A stretch of DNA of 64,000 bases. Origin: Ligustrum vulgare. Lineage: Eukaryota > Streptophyta > Magnoliopsida > Lamiales > Oleaceae. Positions within the stretch are counted from its first letter, which is position 1; the number at the start of each line of letters is the position of its first letter. A model generated the notes under the pieces. It saw only the letters and a list, made by a program, of their open reading frames with translations, made no database searches and was not told the origin of the DNA. Location: positions 29,218,639 through 29,282,638 of the forward strand of contig OY743184.1 in assembly GCA_963555705.1 (NCBI GenBank). Reading direction: 5' to 3'. The translations under genes and the position numbers were made by a program. Of the stretch, positions 57,178-64,000 are shown one piece after another.

Positions 57178-59302
57178 TGTAACGCCCCGAGTTCCGAGAA
57201 ACGCGGGAACGTCACTTTTCTAAATTCTGGAATAAATTTTATTGCGGAAAATGACTAAATATTAAATATCACATTTAATAAATCAAAGTTTAGCGATAAT
57301 TCCAAATTAAATAGAATGATTCTTACAAACTTATTAAAAACAAGAATTCTTGATAAAATGAAACTGTTTATTTCGAAATCCACGACTTTCAAAAAAAATA
57401 TCCAAATTATATTCTTTGCCATTGCCTATCACTCGCCTCCGTCACCGAAATCTGCAAATTTGTTAAAACAACGGGTTGAGCATTTCAAAATGAAATACTC
57501 AGTAGACTCAACTCCAATAATTAATCTACAAGATAATTGGACAAGTAATCATGCAAATAATGTAGTGATATTCTTTTCTTATTCATAGGCATCACATAGT
57601 GAACACAAATGAAACATTCTTTTCTTAAATCATGCTAGCAGATAAGTTATGACGTGCATAACATAAATTCTCAAATTTATCTCATACGAGATATTCTTTT
57701 CTTTTCTCATGCAATAAAGCATATAAAATCACACAAATCCACATAATCACATGCAATTATAATATAAATCAATTAGTGGGGGCGAGTCTACCTTTAACGT
57801 TACGAGTTCTCAAAAATTGGAGCGGGAAGTACGTCAATCTCTAAATTCTCCAAACGATTCGTCTAGCCAAGAAAATTAATTAAATTAGTATTTTTGAAAC
57901 TTGAATTTAAAGTAACTAAAAATAAAATAAAATGATCTAAATGAAATTTGAAAATAAAATTTAGGGACTGCAGTAGACTTTTACAAAAAATATAGGGCTG
58001 ATTCGTTATTTATAAAACTGTGGGGCTGAAACAGATATTTATCAAACTGGGGGGCTGAAACGGATGTTTATCAAACTGTAAGGGCTGAAACGGGTATTTG
58101 AAAACTTAAATTTTTATAAAAACGTTTTATTTCTCTCTCTTTCTCAATTCAGACAAGAGAGAGAGAGGTGCAGGGAGTTGCGAGAGGGAGGGACAGCGAG
58201 GTCGCGGGCGACGGCAAGGAGGGTTCCGCCTCTCCGTTCCGGCGCTGGGGCCGCCGTGCAGGGGTGGCGGTGTGGGCATGTGAATGTGTGAAGAGAAGAG
58301 ATTTTTGGGGTCGTTTTGGCTGCGAAACATGGAGGTATCCGAGGCTATGGGGATCGATTTCATGGCTGTCCGGCGAAGGAAACTCCGGTAGGTTGAGGTA
58401 GATTATGGGTATTGCTTTTAATTTGGTTTTGGGTTTGATTTTTGGGGGTTTGGCTCAGATTTGGGAGTTGGGCAGGGGGCGGTTTGTGGTGGAGATGAGG
58501 TCGCGACAGTGGTTGGCCGTGTGTGGTTGGGGCGTTTGGTTGTGGCGACTGGTGGTGGTGATCTTGTTTCTGGCTCGTGGTGTTGGATTGGTGGTGGTGT
58601 GGAGGTTCGACATTGCGGTGATGTTACAGGGGGCGGTGTGCGAATTTGGTGTGGGTGCAGACGGTGGTTGGGTGGTTTGGAAACGGCTGTGGTGTTGCTC
58701 AGGGTTCTAGGCTGGTTGTTGGAGTTGGTTGCTCCGGTGATGGGTGATGCAGATAGCGAACTTTGTCTACGGTGGAAATTGAGAGAAATATACCTTTGCT
58801 GGAGGCGGCTGCGTAGGTTTCGATAATGAAGTTGGGGGATTAAATTAATAGTTGATTTAGGTGTTAAACATGGTAGCTTAGGTTAAAATCTTGGTTTATG
58901 GAAATCTTGTAAAAAATTTTGGAAACAAGTATCGATTGCTTAAGGAAAACTTGGGGAGGAAGAAGCTGGTGAATAGGTTGGGTCAAAAGATGACTTATTG
59001 GGTTTTTAAATGGGCCTGAATGATTGGTAACAAAAAAAAAACATTTGGACTCGATAAATTGGATTGGACTAAAATATTTCAAATTGGGACTTAATAAAAT
59101 TAATACTTGGACTTTTGAAAATAAACTGTGATATTAAAATATTTTTGATAAAATTGAAATTAGACTAAGTCTTTAAATAAGTTTAATTTCACTTAATTGG
59201 CTAGACGAATACTCCTTTAAATTAAATGGAAAAGCCGTAGCGACGCGCACTTAGAGTTCTAAATATTTTATAAAGAATTTAAAAAAATTCCCGGTCGCTA
59301 CA
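57178..59302 (-). repeat. 3' LTR of the Tekay-like element
   Basis: Ends TGTAACGCCCCGAG and CGGTCGCTACA. On the minus strand the preceding tract AAGGTGGTAGGGT (59303-59315) is the PPT. As in the copy at 5529-7776, it has a GA-rich stretch (58153-58166) and a GC-rich, TGG-rich segment (about 58160-58830) open in plus-strand frames. Confidence 0.92.
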
Positions 59303-60518
59303 ACCCTACCACCTTAAAATAATTTCGTCCTCGAAATTTAAAACTTACTTGGTCTGAAATATCTGGATACTTGGCCAGAATTTCTTCTTCTTTCTCCCAT
59401 GTAGCCTCATCGCTACCATGTCTACCCCACTGGACTTTGACTAGAGAAATTTCTTTATTTCTTAGGACATGGACTTTTCTATCAATGATGCACGTGGGTG
59501 CCTCTTCATAATATAGATTCTTCTGAATTTGGATTGACTGAAAGTTCACCACGTGACTGGGATCGTGGACATACTTTCTCAACAGAGAGATGTGAAAAAC
59601 ATTGTGTATAGCCGAGAGTTCGGGTGGCAATGCTAGACGATAAGCCACATTACCTACTTTCTCCAATATTTCAAAAGGTCCGATAAATCGAGGCCTTAAT
59701 TTCCCTTTCTTGCCAAAACGAATAGTGCCCTTCATAGGAGAGATTTTCAAAAATACTTTCTCTCCAATCTCGAATTCCAAGTCTTTCCTCCTCTGATCGG
59801 CATAGCTTTTCTGTCTGTCCTGAGCAGTTTTAATTCGTAATCTGATTTTCTCGATAGCCCCTACGGTCTTTTCAATTAATTCGGGACCCAATAACTTCCT
59901 CTCGCCAACCTCATCCCAATATACCGGCGATCGACATCTTCGCCCATACAGTGCTTCAAACGGTGCCATACCAATGGTAGCCTGAAAACTGTTATTGTAA
60001 GCGAATTCCACCAATGGTAAGTGAGTTTCCCAATTGCCGCTTAGGTCCAGAACACAGGCTCTAAGCATATCCTCTAAAGTCTGAATGGTGCGCTCAGACT
60101 GCCCGTCTGTCTGCGGGTGGTAAGCGGTACTAAAATTTAATTTAGTCCCCATAGCCGTGTGTAGGCTCTTCCAAAATCTCGAAGTGAATCTCGGATCCCT
60201 ATCTGAAACAATAGACGCTGGAACCCCGTGAAGTCGAACTATCTCCCTGATATAAGTCTGAGCCAAGTGATCTATACTGAGAGTCATCCGCACTGGAAGA
60301 AAATGGGCTGACTTTGTAAGTCGGTCTACAATGACCCAGATTGCGTCATGTCCCCTCACTGTTCTTGGTAGACCTGTTACGAAATCCATGGAAATCTTCT
60401 CCCATTTCCATTCCGGAATATCTAAAGGGTTTAGCAGTCCTGACGGTCTCTGATGTTCAGCCTTGACCTGCTGGCAGGTCATGCATCGTGAGACAAACTT
60501 GGCAATGCACCCTTTCAT
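59298..60518 (-). pseudogene. Tekay-like integrase with chromodomain-like tail
   Basis: The zinc-binding Cys pair is in [14 protein letters not shown] (the His pair is in the upstream frame, [12 protein letters not shown]). Core: Asp in [11 protein letters not shown], Asp in IVSDRDPRF, Glu in [11 protein letters not shown], all intact. Then [41 protein letters not shown], and a chromodomain-like segment. It is in frame with the RT-RNase H frame but separated by one TGA codon at 60522-60524, a change from the usual Trp-rich YW-type junction. Its own stop (59298-59300) falls within the first five bases of the 3' LTR. Confidence 0.93.
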
Positions 60519-60524
60519 ATTCCT

Positions 60525-62048
60525 TCACCAGAATGTGGTACGCAAATCTCGATACATCTTTGTTCCTCCTGGGTGAGCTGCATACGGAGCTGAGTGGGCT
60601 TCCCTCAATATTTCATTCCTGATCTGATCATCTTTCGGTACACACAGGCGACCCTTGAATAGTAGTGCCTTATCGCTTCCGATTTCAAAATCTGCTCTCT
60701 TGCCAGTTCCAACTTCGGCTTTGATCTTTTCCAAGAACTTATCACTTTCCTGAGCCATCACAATTCTGCTTCTCAAATCTGGCTTAACCGTCAAATTTGC
60801 CAATCTATTAGAACTTTGGATTTCTGGGTTTCTCACTTCAATTCTCAACTTCTGAAAATCCCGAATCAATTGTTCTTGAATTGTTCCCAAAGCAGATAAT
60901 TGACCCACGTCCTTCCTGCTTAGTGCATCTGCAACCTTATTAGCCTTACCCGGATGGTAAAGAATAGTACAATCATAATCCTTCACCAGTTCCAACCATC
61001 GACGCTGTCTCATGTTCAATTCCTTCTGAGTGAAGAAATATTTAAGACTTTTATGGTCGGTGTAAATCTCGCATCTACTCCCATATAGATAATGTTGCCG
61101 AATCTTAAGAGCGTGCACAACAGCTGCCAGTTCTAGATCATGCGTCGGATAGTTTTTCTCGTATGGCTTCAACTGTCTCGAAGCATAGGCAATCACTTTA
61201 CCTTTCTGCATTAACACACATCCTAAACCATGTTTCGAGGCATCACTGTATATCACAAAACCTTCAGATCCATCCGGCACTGTTAACACTGGTGCTGAAA
61301 CCAGCCTATTCTTCAATTCCTGGAAGCTTCGTTCACACTGGTCTGTCCACTGAAATTTTACCCCCTTTCGTGTCAACTGAGTCATGGGACCCGCTATCTT
61401 GGAGAAACCCTCTATAAATCGCCGGTAATATCCAGCTAGTCCCAAAAAGCTTCTTACATCACCGGCATTCGCTGGCGTAGTCCAATTACTCACTGTCTCC
61501 ACTTTTGACGGATCAACTTCGATGCCATTGATTGTAACAATATGACCCAGAAAGCCTATCTTCTCCAGCCAAAATTCACATTTCTTAAATTTGGCGAATA
61601 GCTTTTCTGCCCGTAGTGTCTCCAACACGATTCTCAGATGTTCTGTGTGCTGTTGTGGATCTTTAGAATAGACCAGAATATCGTCAATGAAGACAATGAC
61701 GAACTTATCCAAGTACTGATGGAAAACCCGGTTCATCAAGTCCATAAATACTGCAGGCGCGTTCGTAAGACCGAATGGCATCACCGTGAACTCATAGTGT
61801 CCATATCGAGTCCTAAACGCTGTCTTTTGTATATCCGAAGACTTGATCTTCAATTGATGGTAACCGGACCTTAAGTCCATCTTTGAAAATACCGCAGCTC
61901 CTTTCAGTTGATCGAATAAATCTTCGATTCTGGGCAAGGGGTACTTGTTCTTTATCGTCAACTTGTTCAATTCCCGATAGTCTATGCACATTCTCATACT
62001 GCCATCCTTCTTCTTCAAAAATAGCACAGGTGCTCCCCACGGGGACAC
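60525..62048 (-). pseudogene. Tekay-like reverse transcriptase and RNase H
   Basis: RT motifs: [71 protein letters not shown], catalytic [27 protein letters not shown]. RNase H follows: [41 protein letters not shown], and a [13 protein letters not shown] end. No internal lesion is seen over 507 codons. Coding continues upstream past 62048 ([13 protein letters not shown]) to a TAA codon at 62101, so that nonsense codon is the only break toward protease. Confidence 0.94.
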
Positions 62049-62099
62049 ACTTGGCCTAATAAAGCCCTTCTCTAGTAATTCTTCCAGTTGGACCTTCAG

Positions 62100-62737
62100 T
62101 TATTGCAATTCTTTCGGTGCCATACGATACGGGGCTTTCGAAACAGGGGCAGCTCCTGGCACTAGGTCAATAGAAAATTCCACTTGCCTATCAGGCGGAG
62201 TACCAGATAGGTCTTCTGGAAATACATCTTGAAAGTCACACACAACTAGCACTGACTCCAATTTGATTTCCTCGGCAGGCTTTCCTTGGAGGTTAACCAG
62301 ATAACTCTGACAGTTTCCCTTGGCAATCAGCTTTTCGGCTTGCATAGCTGAGATAAGGCGAGGAAGTACTTTAACCTTCGAACCGTAAAATCTGAACACC
62401 TCATCCCCATTCTTCCGAAATACTACTTCTTTCTCATGGCACATGATCGCGGCACGGTTAGAGCTCAGCCAATCCATTCCTAGGATAATGTCGAAATCCT
62501 TCATTGGAATAATATTCAGGTCTGCTTCAAGTACTATTCCGTCAAAATCTATTCGTACAGACTTGACTATCCTATTAGTATCAAGAATTTCTCCTGACGG
62601 TAAGCTTACTTCAAGCATGCTACCAGTCGTTTCACCCACTAAATTCAATCTAGTTAAGCATGAGTCGGAAATAAATGAATGTGTGGTACCCGAATCTATT
62701 AGGATGTATACGGGAATACCAGAAACAGATAAAATTC
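62100..62737 (-). pseudogene. Tekay-like aspartic protease
   Basis: Read from 62737, the frame has VYILIDSGTTHSFISDSCL with the D-S-G active site, later IIPMKDFDIILGMDWLSS, and the protease-RT linker VCDFQDVFPEDLSGTPPDRQ. There is no ATG; it is continuous with gag only if 62738-62828 is removed. It ends at a single nonsense codon (KELQ then TAA). Confidence 0.9.
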
Positions 62738-62828
62738 CTGTTATCGTCGTTCATATTATTAATTCGAGCAAAGCATGATACATGAAATTAAGAAATATAA
62801 GTATATGAATGCTGAAATAATGGTATAC
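62738..62828 (-). other. Candidate spliceosomal intron at the gag-protease junction
   Basis: On the minus strand: ..GATTGCAG|GTATACC .. ACGATAACAG|GAATTTT. The 91-bp segment is AT-rich, has GT..AG ends and a possible branch region (CTCGAATTAAT). Removing it joins DVIAG with ILSVSGIPVYILIDSG in frame at phase 1. Unspliced, gag terminates 13 codons into it. A short insertion that happens to mimic an intron is the alternative. Confidence 0.6.
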
Positions 62829-63858
62829 CTGCAATCACGTCGGAGTTCTCAACGGCGTCCATGGAAAATACCCTAGCCTTCCCTTTCCTATTCTGGTCAA
62901 TGTTCTTCTTCTGGTCTGAGCCTTGAGCAGGTGCTGCGTTGCAATCTCGAGCAAAGTGGCCCGATTGGCCACATCGGTAACAAACAACCTTGTTGCCAAA
63001 GAGGCATTCTCCTTTGTGTGTCTTCTGGAACTTCGGACATGGTGGGAGGAAACTGGTCACCTGACCTCTGTTAGGTCCTGTATTCTGTCTCTTATTGAAA
63101 TTCTGGTTCCTGTTCTGATGATGACCATGCCATTTCCGTTTACCTTGATGCACTTGATTGTTCCGACTGCCTTGGGTGCCAATCTTTGCACCAGCAAAAG
63201 CCACAGCCTGAGCTTTCTTCACAACTTCTCTGTAAGTGGGCAGTTCATGTGAGCCAACAATCTGTCTGATATCCGAACGCAGACCTTTCTCAAATCGGCG
63301 TGCCTTCTTAACTTCGGTTTCCACTAGGTGTGGAGCATATCGTGACAGTTCCTCGAACTTCCGTTCATAGTCAGTGATGTCCATCTCACCCTGAACTAGC
63401 TGTAAAAATTCGGTCTCCTTATGGTCTCGGAGGGCTTGTGGGAAGAACTTGTCTTTGATCTCCTCCTTAAACTCTTCCCAGGTCAATGCTGCCTGTTCCT
63501 CTGCGGTCCTAGTCCGTGATGCGGACTCCCACCAAAAGCCGGCCCTACCGATAAGCATAAATTCTGCGCAAGTAACCTTCTTGTCCTCAGGGCAAGAGAT
63601 ATGCTTGAAAATCCTCTCGATTCCCTGTAACCACTCCTCCACGGCCAATGGATTGTCCCCGCCATCAAAAGTGGACGGACGATACCTCCTGAATTGTTCG
63701 ATAATTGGCACTGAGGAACCTGTTGGGGCCTGCCTCAAATCTTGCACGGCCAGAAGTAAGTCCTTGATGACACTGGATTGGGTCGTGGGGCCCTGTCCTG
63801 GGTTCTGTTGTTCAGATGTAGCACGATCCGTTAAACCCCTATTAATGCGTCTAGCCAT
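62788..63858 (-). CDS. gag: Tekay-like gag
   Basis: The 356-codon frame has no lesion. The N-terminus MARRINRGLTDRATSEQQNP is a plausible start, the first ATG after the leader. The core has FRRYRPSTFDGGDNPLAVEEW, KVTCAEFMLIGRAGFWWESA, EEFKDKFFPQALRDHKE-like residues (EIKDKFFPQAL) and QGEMDITDYERKFEELSRYAP. The zinc knuckle is CYRCGQSGHFARDC. The last 13 residues (after DVIAG) come from the intron-like segment, so unspliced RNA would yield gag alone and spliced RNA the longer polyprotein. Confidence 0.93.
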   Translation of the reverse strand: MARRINRGLTDRATSEQQNPGQGPTTQSSVIKDLLLAVQDLRQAPTGSSVPIIEQFRRYRPSTFDGGDNPLAVEEWLQGIERIFKHISCPEDKKVTCAEFMLIGRAGFWWESASRTRTAEEQAALTWEEFKEEIKDKFFPQALRDHKETEFLQLVQGEMDITDYERKFEELSRYAPHLVETEVKKARRFEKGLRSDIRQIVGSHELPTYREVVKKAQAVAFAGAKIGTQGSRNNQVHQGKRKWHGHHQNRNQNFNKRQNTGPNRGQVTSFLPPCPKFQKTHKGECLFGNKVVCYRCGQSGHFARDCNAAPAQGSDQKKNIDQNRKGKARVFSMDAVENSDVIAGIPLFQHSYTYIS

Positions 63859-64000
63859 TCCCTTTAAAATGAATACAAGGAACGTGTTGGTAACTTCTGA
63901 TAAAAATTTGTACCAAATATTGTAATTAATTCAACTCCAATATGAACGAAAATGAAAATATTCTCATTAATATTTTAAAATTCCTTCAATTGAGGGTACA
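63859..64000 (-). other. Leader of the Tekay-like element
   Basis: AT-rich, non-coding. No primer site or LTR end occurs before the window ends, so the 5' LTR lies to the right. Confidence 0.7.

Larger units (their letters stand above)
57178..64000 (-). mobile_element. Tekay-like (chromovirus) Ty3/gypsy retrotransposon, 5' LTR beyond window
   Basis: It has a 2125-bp 3' LTR, then on the minus strand gag, protease, RT, RNase H and integrase with a chromodomain-like tail, in chromovirus order. Long LTRs and the C-terminal [24 protein letters not shown] match the Tekay/Del group. Only two nonsense codons break pol (62100 and 60524) and a 91-bp intron-like segment separates gag and protease. It inserted into the CACTA Ulp1 gene. 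Gag begins at 63858 and the window ends in the leader. Confidence 0.93.

Noticed and set aside
58127..58826. Open frames of 77-121 codons, Trp/Gly/Val-rich
   Set aside because: Same LTR region as above; composition bias explains the open frames.
61163..62232. Plus-strand frames of 75-84 codons
   Set aside because: Opposite-strand shadows of the Tekay RT-protease region.

Overview
The window is eukaryotic nuclear DNA from a flowering plant and is almost entirely transposable elements. It shows Ty1/copia and Ty3/gypsy elements of plant-specific lineages (Tekay-like chromovirus, Tat/Retand-like, Athila-like), a Cassandra-like LTR with a 5S-rRNA-like core, CACTA, hAT, Harbinger and Mutator-like DNA elements, and one short host exon of a SHAGGY/GSK3-like kinase. 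No bacterial operon, CRISPR array, tRNA or intact host gene is seen. The high AT content and TE mix suit a eudicot; I cannot name the species. All identifications are by eye from residue motifs, TG..CA termini and target-site duplications (TSDs).

Layout. 1-2557: AT-rich DNA with a pair of ~52-bp inverted repeats around a Gln-codon-rich stretch. 2558-4758: gag-only Copia (A), minus strand. 4759-16064: second gag/protease-only Copia (B), minus strand, split by a hAT element (5406-13218, TSD ATCCCAAC) that itself carries a Tekay LTR/integrase remnant and a Cassandra-like LTR; a Harbinger-like element sits in its interior. 16199-16706: Tourist-like MITE. 16771-32540: a long-armed inverted-repeat (Mutator/foldback-like) element holding a hAT MITE (17411-18013) and a ~13-kb Tat-lineage Gypsy (18208-31244). 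The Tat element has a decayed gag-PR-RT-RH-INT on the minus strand, an intron-containing antisense gene on the plus strand, a 41-bp tandem array in its leader, and a hAT MITE inside gag. 32706-33574: second Harbinger-like copy.

34209-52312: a GSK3-like exon split by Copia E (34279-52284, plus strand). Copia E was later hit by a gag-protease-only Gypsy (35978-40348, TSD GAGAG) and by an Athila-like large non-autonomous element (43024-50193, TSD GTATA). 53627-54095: palindromic CACTA-type subterminal array. 54511-54765: LINE endonuclease scrap. 55208-57177: end of a second CACTA element with an Ulp1-like peptidase gene, cut at 57178 by a nearly complete Tekay-like Gypsy (minus strand) that runs off the right edge.

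How it works together: this is a nested insertion stack rather than a functional operon. Autonomous elements here are broken by point nonsense codons and frameshifts. Several elements (Copia A, Copia B, the 35978 Gypsy, the Athila-like element) lack polymerase and integrase altogether and keep at most gag or gag-protease, so they would need enzymes in trans. The most notable observations are a canonical, frame-restoring GT-AG intron at the gag/protease junction of the Tekay element, ten copies of a 12-bp palindrome in each LTR of the gag-only Gypsy, and the exon-splitting Copia insertion.
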